A DNA stretch of 64,000 nucleotides from Actinoplanes sp. NBC_00393 (GTDB taxonomy: Bacteria > Actinomycetota > Actinomycetes > Mycobacteriales > Micromonosporaceae), in NCBI RefSeq assembly GCF_036053395.1, contig NZ_CP107942.1, forward strand, positions 4,678,501 to 4,742,500. Reading direction: 5' to 3'. The notes under the pieces are model-generated. The model had not been told where the DNA came from. It was given only the letters and a program-made list of their open reading frames with translations, and did not search any database. Position numbers and translations under genes: made by a program. The first letter of the stretch is position 1; every line of letters begins with the position of its first letter. Of this stretch, positions 53,486-61,700 are shown one piece after another.

Positions 53486-54152
53486 GGGTCCCGCTGAACC
53501 GGCGCGGGAAGGCGAGGACGGAGAGGGCCGGCAGGGCGACGCCCAGCAGCAGGCCGGCCGTCACGTCGCTGGTCCAGTGCACGCCGAGGCCGACCCGGGT
53601 GTACGCGGTGACCAGCGGGATCAGCACCGCGGCCAGCCAGAGGGCGGCGCGGGCGAGCGGGCGGTCGCGCAGCAGCGGCAGCAGCACCATGAGGAACACG
53701 GCCGCGCCGAGCGCATTGGTCATCGCATGGCCGGACGGGAACGCGTAGCCGGTGGCTTGCGCCACCGGATCCAGCAGGTCCGGGCGGTGCCTTCCGAACA
53801 GAAGCTTGAGGAGTACGCCGAGCAGCGCACCCGCCGCCACCGTGGCGACCACCCAGACGGCCAACGGTCGCGCGTGCCGCCGCCACAACCAGATCGCCAG
53901 CAGCGCCGCCGCGATCCGCCACGTCGTCGGGTGGAAGATCAGGCTCCACCACTCCATGGCGCCGGCCCAGCCCGGATGGTCCAGGGCGACCTGGTGGAGC
54001 CGGTCGGTGATCCGGGCGTCGAGGTCGTGCAGGGGCGTGTACTGCCCGGCGACCAGCGCGGCGATCAGCGCGAACGGGACGAGCAGGATCGCCGCCGCCG
54101 CGACCGCCGCGGTCGTGCGTACCTCTAGGGTGGTCTCGTGGTCGGGCCGCAT
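53460..54152 (-). CDS. PAP2-family phosphatase (second copy)
   Basis: The 230-residue membrane protein has KLLFGRHRPDLLD, YAFPSGHAMTNALGAAVF and YTRVGLGVHWTSDVTAGLLL, the three PAP2 motifs. It differs clearly from its neighbour, so the pair is not a recent duplication. It overlaps the downstream PAP2 gene by 26 bases, which suggests coupled translation. Possible roles include undecaprenyl-phosphate recycling. Confidence 0.92.
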   Translation of the reverse strand: MRPDHETTLEVRTTAAVAAAAILLVPFALIAALVAGQYTPLHDLDARITDRLHQVALDHPGWAGAMEWWSLIFHPTTWRIAAALLAIWLWRRHARPLAVWVVATVAAGALLGVLLKLLFGRHRPDLLDPVAQATGYAFPSGHAMTNALGAAVFLMVLLPLLRDRPLARAALWLAAVLIPLVTAYTRVGLGVHWTSDVTAGLLLGVALPALSVLAFPRRFSGTRVAESVPG

Positions 54153-54161
54153 GGCGGCCTA

Positions 54162-54498
54162 TTACCCCACACCCCGGCTGCGAAGCACCTGTGGGTCCGG
54201 CGCCGCGCCGCTGCCCAGCTCGTTGACCTGCTTGATCGCGTTGCGGATCGCCGGCAGGCTGACGGTCAGCGCCTCGGCCGCCCGGTCGGCCTGCGCGGCG
54301 TGGTCGGCCATCTGCTCGGTGGCGGCGTGCGCGGCGCCCGCCCCGGCGTTGATGTCGTGCACCGAGGAGCGGACCGCGTCCACGCCGCGGGCCGCGTCGC
54401 ATGACCAGCATGACCACGAGCAGGCCGATGGTCGGGATCAGCTCACCGCGCCGCAGAGCCGCGAGCGGCCGGAACCGTACGCTCGGCGCAGCCCCCAC
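54162..54498 (-). pseudogene. Possible frameshifted membrane/coiled-coil gene remnant
   Basis: From about 54498 one minus frame encodes VRFRPLAALRRGELIPTIGL then LVVMLVM, a good membrane helix. It then turns into Arg-rich nonsense. In the next frame, from about 54390 to the TAA at 54162, the sequence becomes DAARGVDAVRSSVHDINAGA then HAATEQMADHAAQADRAAEA, a coiled coil like part of a chemoreceptor or sensor. The two parts meet near GTCATGCGACGCGG. A one-base change would join them into about 110 residues. I cannot tell a real frameshift from a sequencing error or two unrelated frames. Confidence 0.3.
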
Positions 54499-54561
54499 AC
54501 CGTTACGTTCGGCACGTCCGGGCCATCGCTGAGCGGGCTACCGGCGAGTAGATTCCGGCGG

Positions 54562-56172
54562 GTGACCGCTACGCACGAGGTGTTCAACCAGCCGCCGCTC
54601 CTGCTCGACCACGACGTCGCCGCCGACGCGGCGCTGCTGGAGGCGGCCGAGCGGGAGGGCGCCGGCTGGGCCGCCGGCGATCTGCACCGGCTCGGCAAGC
54701 TCGCCGGCGGCGCCGAGGCCCAGCGCTGGGCGGACGAGGCCAATCGGTACGAGCCCCGCCTGCAGACCCACGACCGGTACGGCCACCGCCTCGACGAGGT
54801 CGAGTTCCACCCGTCCTGGCACCGGCTGATGGACGTCGCCGTCGGCGAGGGGCTGGCCGGCGCCGCCTGGGCCGACACCCGTCCCGGCGCGCACGTCGCC
54901 CGGGCCGCCGCCTTCTATGTGTGGTCGCAGGTTGAGGCCGGGCACGGCTGCCCGGTCTCGATGACCTACGCCGTGGTCCCCGCCCTGCGGCAGAACCCGG
55001 ATCTCGCCGCCGTCTACGAGCCGCTGCTCACCAGCCGGGCGTACGATCCCGGCCTGCGCACGCCCACACAGAAGCGCGGCCTGCTCGCCGGCATGGGCAT
55101 GACCGAGAAACAGGGCGGCTCGGACGTGCGGGCCAACACCACCACCGCCACCCCGGCCGGCGACGGCACGTGGCTGCTGCGCGGCCACAAGTGGTTCACC
55201 AGCGCCCCGATGTGCGACCTGTTCCTGGTCCTCGCGCAGGCGCCGGGCGGGCTCTCCTGCTTCCTGGCCCCCCGGATCCTGCCGGACGGGACCCGCAACG
55301 TGTTCCGCATCCAGCGGCTCAAGGACAAGCTCGGCAACCGCAGCAACGCCAGCAGCGAGCCGGAGTTCGACGGCACCACCGCCTGGCTGGTCGGCGGCGA
55401 GGGCCAGGGCGTACGGACGATCATCGAGATGGTCGCGATGACCCGGCTGGACTGTGTGATCGGCTCCGCCTCCGGGATGCGCGCGGCGCTCGTACCGGCG
55501 ATCCACCACGCGCGGCATCGCAGCGCGTTCGGTGGCCCGCTGATCGCCAAGCCCGCGATGCGCAACGTGCTCGCCGACCTGGCCGTCGAGTCCGAGGCGG
55601 CGACCGCGCTGGCGATCCGGCTGGCCGGCGCGGTCGACCGCGACGAGCAGGCGTTCCGGCGGCTGGCCATCCCGGTCGGCAAGTTCTGGGTGTGCAAGCG
55701 CCAGCCGGCCGTCGTCGGCGAGGCGCTGGAGTGCCTGGGCGGCAACGGCTACGTCGAGGACTCCGGTCTGCCCCGGCTCTACCGCGACGCGCCGCTCAAC
55801 TCGATCTGGGAGGGGTCCGGCAACGTGCAGGCCCTCGACGTGCTGCGGGCGATGCAGCGCAGCCCGGAGAGCGTGGAGGCGTTCCTGGCCGAGGTGGGTG
55901 CGGCCGCCGGCGCCGACCGGCGCCTGGACGCGGCGATCGCCGACCTGCGCGAGCGGCTCGCCGACCGCACTGACCCGGAGACCCGGGCCCGCCGGGTGGT
56001 CGAGCGGATGGCCCTGGTCCTGCAGGGTTCGCTGCTGGTCCGGCACGCGCCGGCCGCGGTCGCCGACGCGTTCTGCGCCAGCCGCCTCGGCGGCGACTGG
56101 GGACAGACCTTCGGCACCCTGCCGCCCGGCGTCGACACCGCGGCGATCGTCGAGCGGGCGATGCCCGCCTAG
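54562..56172 (+). CDS. aidB: AidB-like acyl-CoA dehydrogenase-family protein
   Basis: GTG at 54562 gives 536 residues; the frame is open upstream but not credible. The AidB/acyl-CoA-dehydrogenase fold is clear: THEVFNQPPLLLDHDVAADA at the N-terminus, GMGMTEKQGGSDVRANTT and HKWFTSAPMCDLFLVLAQ in the FAD-binding part, GGNGYVEDSGLPRLYRDAPL and SIWEGSGNVQALDVLRAM near the C-terminus. AidB of Escherichia coli is an alkylation-response flavoprotein that binds DNA. The gene stops 1 base before the convergent AAA gene stop. Confidence 0.93.
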   Translation: MTATHEVFNQPPLLLDHDVAADAALLEAAEREGAGWAAGDLHRLGKLAGGAEAQRWADEANRYEPRLQTHDRYGHRLDEVEFHPSWHRLMDVAVGEGLAGAAWADTRPGAHVARAAAFYVWSQVEAGHGCPVSMTYAVVPALRQNPDLAAVYEPLLTSRAYDPGLRTPTQKRGLLAGMGMTEKQGGSDVRANTTTATPAGDGTWLLRGHKWFTSAPMCDLFLVLAQAPGGLSCFLAPRILPDGTRNVFRIQRLKDKLGNRSNASSEPEFDGTTAWLVGGEGQGVRTIIEMVAMTRLDCVIGSASGMRAALVPAIHHARHRSAFGGPLIAKPAMRNVLADLAVESEAATALAIRLAGAVDRDEQAFRRLAIPVGKFWVCKRQPAVVGEALECLGGNGYVEDSGLPRLYRDAPLNSIWEGSGNVQALDVLRAMQRSPESVEAFLAEVGAAAGADRRLDAAIADLRERLADRTDPETRARRVVERMALVLQGSLLVRHAPAAVADAFCASRLGGDWGQTFGTLPPGVDTAAIVERAMPA

Positions 56173-56173
56173 C

Positions 56174-57640
56174 TCAGGCGCGGCCGCGCAGGTCGCGGAC
56201 CGCGTCGAGCAGCTCCTGCTGGGTGATCGGCCCGGCCGTTCCGCTGCGGGCCTCCTGCATCGCCTTGGCCAGCTGCACCCGGCGCAGCACCTCCTTGATG
56301 TCCGCGCCGGTCATGCCGGTGCTGGCCACGCCCAGCGCGGGCGCGTCGAGGTCCTCGGCGAACATCCGGAAGTCCGGGTTCTCGTGCGCCGCGATCAGCC
56401 CGCGGATCATCTTGCGGAAGATCTCGGCGCGGCTCACCTCGTCCGGTTTCGGCACGCTGATCTTGATGTCGAACCGGCCGGACCGGATCAGCGACTCGTC
56501 CACCCGGTGCGGGAAATTCGTGGTCGCCACCACGATCACGTTGGGGTTCGCCTCGATCAGATCGTTCATCTCCTGCTTGAAGATGCCGGCGACCGCGTTC
56601 AGCGCCTGGCTGGCCGCGTCGCCGCCGGCGCCCGCGTAGCTGACGATCGAGTCGAACTCGTCGAACAGCATCAGGGTCGGCACCCGGTAGCGGCGGGCGT
56701 CGCGGAAGATCTGCTTGATGTTGCGCTCCGACCCGCCCAGCCACTTGTCGAGGATCTCCGGCGTGCGGATCTCCCGGAAGTCGGCGCCGATCTCGTTGGC
56801 CAGCGCCCGGGAGAGCATCGTCTTGCCGGTGCCGGGTGGCCCGTACATCAGAATGCCCTGCGGCCGGCGCGCGCCCCACCGTGCCATGGCCTCCGGATGC
56901 CGGAACGACACCGCGATCTGGCGCAGCTCGGCGACCACGTCGGCGAGCCCGCCGACCATGTCCAGGGTGACCGCCTGGGTGGTGACCGGCGCCTTCGGCA
57001 GGGACTCGCGGCTGATCACATAGCGCCGGCCGCGCAGAGCGTCCGGGCTGGTCAGCTCGATCACCGCCTGCAGCGTCAGGGTGACGAAGGCGCGCAGATG
57101 GTCCGGGCCGACGTCGTCGCGCGGCACACGGGCCTCCAGGCGGGCCACGGTCCCCTCGTCCTCATAGGTCACGGTCGCCTGCAACCCCACGGCGGCGTCG
57201 GCGAGCACGCCGGGTTCGCGCCCGGCCGCCGGGCCGGAGGGACGATCAAGACCCAATTTTCGGTACGCGGCCGCAGCCGCAGTACCGACACCGTCCACGA
57301 TGCGGGTGGCCACCGGGTCCCCCGCGGCGATCCGTTTCGCCAGCAGCACGCCGAGCGGGTCCTGGCCGAGCACCAGCTTGCGCATCCGCTCAGTGGACAT
57401 CTCCTCGGCGCGGGCACTGATCAGGGCGGTGAACACGTGTACCGGGCCGGCGGGGTCGTCCGCACCGGCGACCGTCAGGTCGACCCGCTGCACCGGCGCC
57501 GGCCAGGTCGCGCGGCGCAGCAACTCGACCGGGTTCACCCGGGCCGCGGCGAGCAACGTGGTGGCATCCACCATTTCGATGACTGCTCCCGCGTACTCGA
57601 AACTCTCACTGCGCGGCCGTGCGAAGCTCGCCTCGGACAT
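56174..57640 (-). CDS. AAA ATPase with unrecognised N-terminal region
   Basis: ATG at 57640 has a GGAGGAGAGC site directly upstream; the open frame continues far beyond but is a shadow of the next gene. The 488-residue product has about 210 N-terminal residues I do not recognise, then a classical AAA module: Walker A YGPPGTGKTMLSRALANE near residue 267, pore-type segment ILDKWLGGSERNIKQIF, Walker B TLMLFDEFDSIVSYAG, sensor 1 VIVVATTNFPHRVD, and an arginine-finger region SGRFD. It resembles substrate-remodelling AAA proteins of the Cdc48/ARC type. The partner is unknown. Confidence 0.9.
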   Translation of the reverse strand: MSEASFARPRSESFEYAGAVIEMVDATTLLAAARVNPVELLRRATWPAPVQRVDLTVAGADDPAGPVHVFTALISARAEEMSTERMRKLVLGQDPLGVLLAKRIAAGDPVATRIVDGVGTAAAAAYRKLGLDRPSGPAAGREPGVLADAAVGLQATVTYEDEGTVARLEARVPRDDVGPDHLRAFVTLTLQAVIELTSPDALRGRRYVISRESLPKAPVTTQAVTLDMVGGLADVVAELRQIAVSFRHPEAMARWGARRPQGILMYGPPGTGKTMLSRALANEIGADFREIRTPEILDKWLGGSERNIKQIFRDARRYRVPTLMLFDEFDSIVSYAGAGGDAASQALNAVAGIFKQEMNDLIEANPNVIVVATTNFPHRVDESLIRSGRFDIKISVPKPDEVSRAEIFRKMIRGLIAAHENPDFRMFAEDLDAPALGVASTGMTGADIKEVLRRVQLAKAMQEARSGTAGPITQQELLDAVRDLRGRA

Positions 57641-57784
57641 GCTCTCCTCCGACCTGCTGTCCACTTGCCGACCCACCAAGAGTGACACGACCACGCCGCT
57701 CCGCTTTCGCCATTGATCCAGGTCGGTTAATCTCGGCCCGCTGACCACCCTCGATGCCACTGTTGCCATACAGAGGAGATCCCC

Positions 57785-59299
57785 TTGCGCAAACTGGCCA
57801 TCCCCGTCATCGCGACGCTGCTCGCGACCCTCGCCCCACAACCGGCGATCGCGGGCGGGCACCACGACAACAGCAGCAAACGGCTCCGCGAGGCGGTGAC
57901 CGTGAACGGCGTCCTGGACCACCTGCGGGCGTTCCAGAAGATCGCCGACCGCAACGACGACACCCGCGCCTCCGGCACGCCGGGGTACGACGCGAGTGCC
58001 GCCTATGTGAAGAGCGTGCTGCGTAAGGCGGGCTACCGCGTCTCCGAGCAGAAGTTCACCTTCCCGTTCTACCGCGAGCTCGCGCCCGCCCAGCTCACCC
58101 GGGTGTCCCCGGCCGGGCCGGCCTACGAGACGCACACCTTCGACTACTCCGGCACCGGCGACGTGACCGGCCAGGTCGTCCCCGCGCTGAACAACGTGCT
58201 GCCGCCGACCCCCGAGCCCAGCTCGGCCGCCGGGTGCGCGGTAACCGACTTCACCCCGGCGTCGGCGACCGCGCCGCAGATCGCCCTGATCCAGCGTGGT
58301 GGCTGTGACTTCTCGGTCAAGGCGCAGAACGCGCAGGCCGCCGGTTACGACGCGGTGATCATTTTCAACGAGGGCCAGCCGGGCCGCGACGAGCTGCTCA
58401 CCGGCACCCTGGGCGCGATCTTCACCATCCCGGTGGTGGGCCTGAGCTTCGCCGACGGCAGCGCGCTCGACGCCGCCGAGGCCGGGACCGTGACGGTCCG
58501 GGTGCAGACCAGCACCGAGACCCGCGAGGGCGCCACGACCAGCAACATCATCGCGGACAGCCGCAGCGGCGACGACGAGCGGGTGCTCGTGGTCGGCGCC
58601 CACCTCGACTCGGTGGCGGCCGGTCCGGGCATCAACGACAACGGCAGCGGCACCGCCACCATCCTGGAGATCGCCGAGCAGATCGCCAAGCTGAAGATCA
58701 AGCCGCGGCAGCAGCTGCGGTTCGCGTTCTGGGGCGCCGAGGAGGCCGGGCTGCTCGGCTCGGAGCACTACGTGGCCCAGCTCAGCGAGGCGCAGCAGAA
58801 GACGATCTTCGCCAACCTGAACTTCGACATGGTCGGCTCGCCGAACTACGTGCGCTTCGTCTACGACGGCGACGGCTCGGACACCGGCACCGAGGGCCCG
58901 GCCGGCTCCGGTGACATCGAGAAGATCTTCACCGACTACTTCACCGGGCAGGGCCTGGCCAGCGAGCCCACCGCGTTCGACGGCCGCTCGGACTACGGCC
59001 CGTTCATCGCGGTCGGCATCCCGGCCGGCGGCCTGTTCAGCGGCGCCGAGGGCGTCAAGACGCCGGAGCAGGCGGCCGAGTACGGCGGCACCGCGGGCGA
59101 GCCGTACGACCCGTGCTACCACGAGGCCTGCGACGACATCCGCAACCTGAACAAGCGGGCCCTGAGCGAGCTCGGCGACGCGGCCGCGCACGCGACCTAC
59201 ACGCTTGCACGTACCCGGGCGGACTTCGCCGTACCGGCCCCGGCCGCCGCCAAGGCCGCCGCGGCCACGGCGGACTCCGGCTCGCACGCGCTGCGCTGA
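57785..59299 (+). CDS. Secreted M28-family zinc aminopeptidase with PA insert
   Basis: A TTG at 57785 follows AGAGGAGATCCCC, giving a signal peptide MRKLAIPVIATLLATLAPQP. A protease-associated domain occupies about 120-235 (IALIQRGGCDFSVKAQNAQA, AGYDAVIIFNEGQPG). The M28 catalytic domain follows: VVGAHLDSVAAGPGINDNGS, FWGAEEAGLLGSEHYV, FDMVGSPNYVRFVYDGDGSD and YDPCYHEACDDIRNLN, carrying the zinc ligands His, Asp, Glu and late His. It resembles Streptomyces-type leucine aminopeptidases. A strong terminator hairpin follows the stop. Confidence 0.95.
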   Translation: MRKLAIPVIATLLATLAPQPAIAGGHHDNSSKRLREAVTVNGVLDHLRAFQKIADRNDDTRASGTPGYDASAAYVKSVLRKAGYRVSEQKFTFPFYRELAPAQLTRVSPAGPAYETHTFDYSGTGDVTGQVVPALNNVLPPTPEPSSAAGCAVTDFTPASATAPQIALIQRGGCDFSVKAQNAQAAGYDAVIIFNEGQPGRDELLTGTLGAIFTIPVVGLSFADGSALDAAEAGTVTVRVQTSTETREGATTSNIIADSRSGDDERVLVVGAHLDSVAAGPGINDNGSGTATILEIAEQIAKLKIKPRQQLRFAFWGAEEAGLLGSEHYVAQLSEAQQKTIFANLNFDMVGSPNYVRFVYDGDGSDTGTEGPAGSGDIEKIFTDYFTGQGLASEPTAFDGRSDYGPFIAVGIPAGGLFSGAEGVKTPEQAAEYGGTAGEPYDPCYHEACDDIRNLNKRALSELGDAAAHATYTLARTRADFAVPAPAAAKAAAATADSGSHALR

Positions 59300-59306
59300 T
59301 CCCCTC

Positions 59307-59338
59307 CGGTGGGGGCGCCCGGCCGGGCGCCCCCACCG
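59307..59338 (+). terminator. 14-bp hairpin terminator after the M28 peptidase
   Basis: CGGTGGGGGCGCCC (59307-59320) pairs perfectly with GGGCGCCCCCACCG (59325-59338) around GGCC, itself a palindrome. It starts 7 bases after the stop codon and is followed by TTCC. Confidence 0.85.
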
Positions 59339-59394
59339 TTCCACCTCTCCCCCCGTGCCCCCACCGGCTCGCGATCATCCGCCAGCATGGCGGG

Positions 59395-59865
59395 ATGCCG
59401 TCCCGCACCTACCGCTACCGGCCGTGGCTCGCCTGGAGCGCGGTGGTCCTGCTGTTCACGATCGGTTTCGCCGTCCCGGTCGTCGGCTATGTGTTCCGCG
59501 AGGCGAGCATCGCGGCCGTGGCCAAGGCTTTTCTCATCCTGGTGCCACTGACCGCCTTCGCCGCCTTCCTGATCGGCGGCTGCCGGGTGCGCACCGTCAT
59601 CGACGATGAGGCGATCACCCAGCATTGGATCACCTCGACCTATCGCATCCCGTACGCCGAGATCACCGGCCTGGAGCGTGACGCGTCGTCGAGCAGGTGG
59701 TTCCTGCGGATTCTCCGGGGTGAACAAACCTACGAGGTCATCCCCTGCCAGCAGATGGCCCTGCTCGGCGGCCTGCTCCAGCCGGGCCCGCCGCTGGTGC
59801 TGCTGGCCGTCGAGGCCGAGATCGAAGCCCGCCTCCCGCCGGAAGCCGACCGGCCCGCCCCTTGA
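59395..59865 (+). CDS. Small membrane protein with PH-like domain
   Basis: ATG at 59395 gives 156 residues. Two membrane helices (LAWSAVVLLFTIGFAVPVVG and AKAFLILVPLTAFAAFLIGG) are followed by a small beta-rich domain: VRTVIDDEAITQHWITSTYR, IPYAEITGLERDASSSRWF and LRGEQTYEVIPCQQM. This is the layout of bacterial PH-domain membrane proteins (YdbT/YcxB-like) of unknown function in actinobacteria. The dispersed repeat array starts 28 bases after the stop. Confidence 0.75.
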   Translation: MPSRTYRYRPWLAWSAVVLLFTIGFAVPVVGYVFREASIAAVAKAFLILVPLTAFAAFLIGGCRVRTVIDDEAITQHWITSTYRIPYAEITGLERDASSSRWFLRILRGEQTYEVIPCQQMALLGGLLQPGPPLVLLAVEAEIEARLPPEADRPAP

Positions 59866-59893
59866 ACCCTGCTCCCGCCGCCACCATCAATCC

Positions 59894-60200
59894 GGCTGAC
59901 CACCACCGCTGCCTCCGGGGCCCGGAAACGACACCCAGCGTCAGCCAGACAACCCGGCTGACCACCACCGCTGCTTCCGAGGCCGGGAAACGACACCCAG
60001 CGTCAGCCGGACAACCCCAGCTGACCACCACTGCTGCCTCCGGGGCCGGGAAACGACACCCAGCGTCAGCCGGACGACCCGGCTGACCACCACTGCTGCC
60101 TCCGGGGCCGGGAAACGACACTCGGCGTCAGCCGGACGACCCGGCTGACCACCACTGCTGCTTCCGGGGGCCGGGAGACGACAGTGAGCGTCAGCTGGAT
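59894..60200. repeat. Five tandem 62-bp dispersed-repeat copies (locus 3)
   Basis: Units starting GGCTGACCACCAC occur at 59894, 59956, 60019 (as AGCTGAC), 60081 and 60143, so the period is 62-63 bases. Each ends in the core GGAAACGACACCCAGCGTCA followed by GCCGG, with slight variants. Terminal arms GGCTGAC and GTCAGCC are inverted repeats. The array fills most of the 391-base gap between the PH-like gene and the methyltransferase gene and shares its core with the 11.3 kb and 39.4 kb loci. Confidence 0.85.
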
Positions 60201-60256
60201 TCGGGGCGGCGGGAAATGGGGTGCCGCTCGGGCGGCCTTCTTGCCAGGATCCCGGC

Positions 60257-61084
60257 ATGGACCGGATGACTGCGGAGATCGTCAGCTACTACGCGGAGCG
60301 GTATGACGAGGCCGGCCGGCTCGATCGGCGGCCGCAGGCGCGGCTGGAGCGGATCCGCACTCTCGAGCTGCTGGAAGAGCTGCTGCCGCCCGCGCCGGCG
60401 GCGATTCTGGACGTCGGTGGTGGGCCCGGCGCGTATGCGCGGCCGCTTGCCGCGGCCGGGTACCGGGTTCGGCTGGTGGATGTGGTTCCGGCGCATGTGG
60501 AGCAGGCCCGCGCCGGAGACCCGCCAGTCGACGCGGTGGTCGGCGATGCGCGGGATCTGCCGGAGCCGGACGGTGGCTACGACGCGACGCTGCTCCTCGG
60601 GCCGCTCTATCACCTGCTGGACCGGCAGGAGCGGGTGCGGGCACTGCGGGAGGCGGTGCGGGTCACCCGGCCCGGCGGGCGTGTTCTGGCGGCGGCGATC
60701 TCCCGGTTCGCCGGGCCGCTCGACATGGCGACCAAGGCGGAGCTCACCGACCGGGTCCTGGACGAGGCGGCCAAGCTGATCACCAGCGGGGAGAACGATC
60801 CGTCGATCGGCTTCACGCATGCGTACTTTCACCGCGTACCCGAATTGGTGTCTGAGTGCCGGGAGGCCGGCCTGGCGGAAGTGACCGTGCATGGTGTGGA
60901 AGGACCACTCTGGACCGCGGCGGAGGCCGCGGCCGGCGGGCCGGACGCCGACGCGATCTTCGAGGGCGCGCTGAAGCTGGCCCGGTTGTACAGCGCCGAG
61001 CCGGAATTGATTCCGATGAGTGCCCACCTGCTGGTGGCCGGATCGGCCCCGCAGAGTCGATCTTCCCTGGTCGATGACTTGTAG
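60257..61084 (+). CDS. Class I SAM-dependent methyltransferase
   Basis: ATG at 60257 (or 60266) gives about 275 residues. The SAM motif is ILDVGGGPGAYARPLAAAGY then RVRLVDVVPAHVEQARAG, with VVGDARDLPEPDGGYDATLL as the acidic loop and LREAVRVTRPGGRVLAAAIS after it. This is the UbiE/Methyltransf_11 type. The substrate is unknown. The frame begins in the repeat array, so the ATG is preferred to any upstream start. Confidence 0.9.
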   Translation: MDRMTAEIVSYYAERYDEAGRLDRRPQARLERIRTLELLEELLPPAPAAILDVGGGPGAYARPLAAAGYRVRLVDVVPAHVEQARAGDPPVDAVVGDARDLPEPDGGYDATLLLGPLYHLLDRQERVRALREAVRVTRPGGRVLAAAISRFAGPLDMATKAELTDRVLDEAAKLITSGENDPSIGFTHAYFHRVPELVSECREAGLAEVTVHGVEGPLWTAAEAAAGGPDADAIFEGALKLARLYSAEPELIPMSAHLLVAGSAPQSRSSLVDDL

Positions 61085-61109
61085 CGGTCAGTGATGGCAG
61101 TATTACCGG

Positions 61110-61676
61110 ATGCAAATCTTGTTCGCTCACAGCACCATCGGGTCCGCCGTCGCCACAGTGCACCGTGACGACGGCGTGGTGCTTCAGATACCCGCCCATG
61201 ATCGACAACACCGGGTTCCCCACGAGCTCGCCTGCTTCGCGACCGAGCGTTGCCTGGGGATGACCGGCGGCGTCTTCGGGTCGATCGCGGCCGGCGGCGT
61301 CTTCCCGAACATGCGGCTGCTCAGCGGCAAGCCACGGTACGACGCCGCGGCCCGCAGCAAGCGGCTCCTCGATGCCAACAAGCGCGCCCTGGGCCTGGCC
61401 GAGCTGATCGCCGACGTGGTGCACCGCGCGGTCGAGGAGGGCGACACCACGAAGGTGCCGGTCCTGACCCGCGACGCCTGGGCACTGCTCGACTCGGGCC
61501 CGTTCCCGTGGACCGACGAGCAGGTCAACGAGGCCGTGCAGGACCTGCTGGAGCTGGCCGAGGAGTGGGAGGGTCAGGGCGCCGTCCGGGTCACCTGGCC
61601 GGAGCAGCTGGTCGCCGCGGTGCCGGCCCAGCGCGAGGGCAAGAAGGGGCGCCGCCGGGCCGAGCGGCGGCACTGA
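61110..61676 (+). CDS. Hypothetical protein
   Basis: The 188-residue product begins MQILFAHSTIGSAVATVHRD and shows no signal peptide or membrane helix. It has a Met-Arg-rich middle (GGVFPNMRLLSGKPRYDAAA) and a helical segment (RSKRLLDANKRALGLAELIA). The C-terminus is basic (EGKKGRRRAERRH). I do not recognise a family. Codon use is normal for the window, so it is probably real. It follows the methyltransferase by 25 bases and may be co-transcribed. Confidence 0.7.
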   Translation: MQILFAHSTIGSAVATVHRDDGVVLQIPAHDRQHRVPHELACFATERCLGMTGGVFGSIAAGGVFPNMRLLSGKPRYDAAARSKRLLDANKRALGLAELIADVVHRAVEEGDTTKVPVLTRDAWALLDSGPFPWTDEQVNEAVQDLLELAEEWEGQGAVRVTWPEQLVAAVPAQREGKKGRRRAERRH

Positions 61677-61700
61677 CGCCCGGCCCCACCTCCGCAGCAG

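Noticed and set aside
57641..59344. Upstream extension of the AAA ATPase frame
   Set aside because: It lies wholly opposite the M28 peptidase gene; a GGAGGAGAGC site marks the ATG at 57640 as the start.
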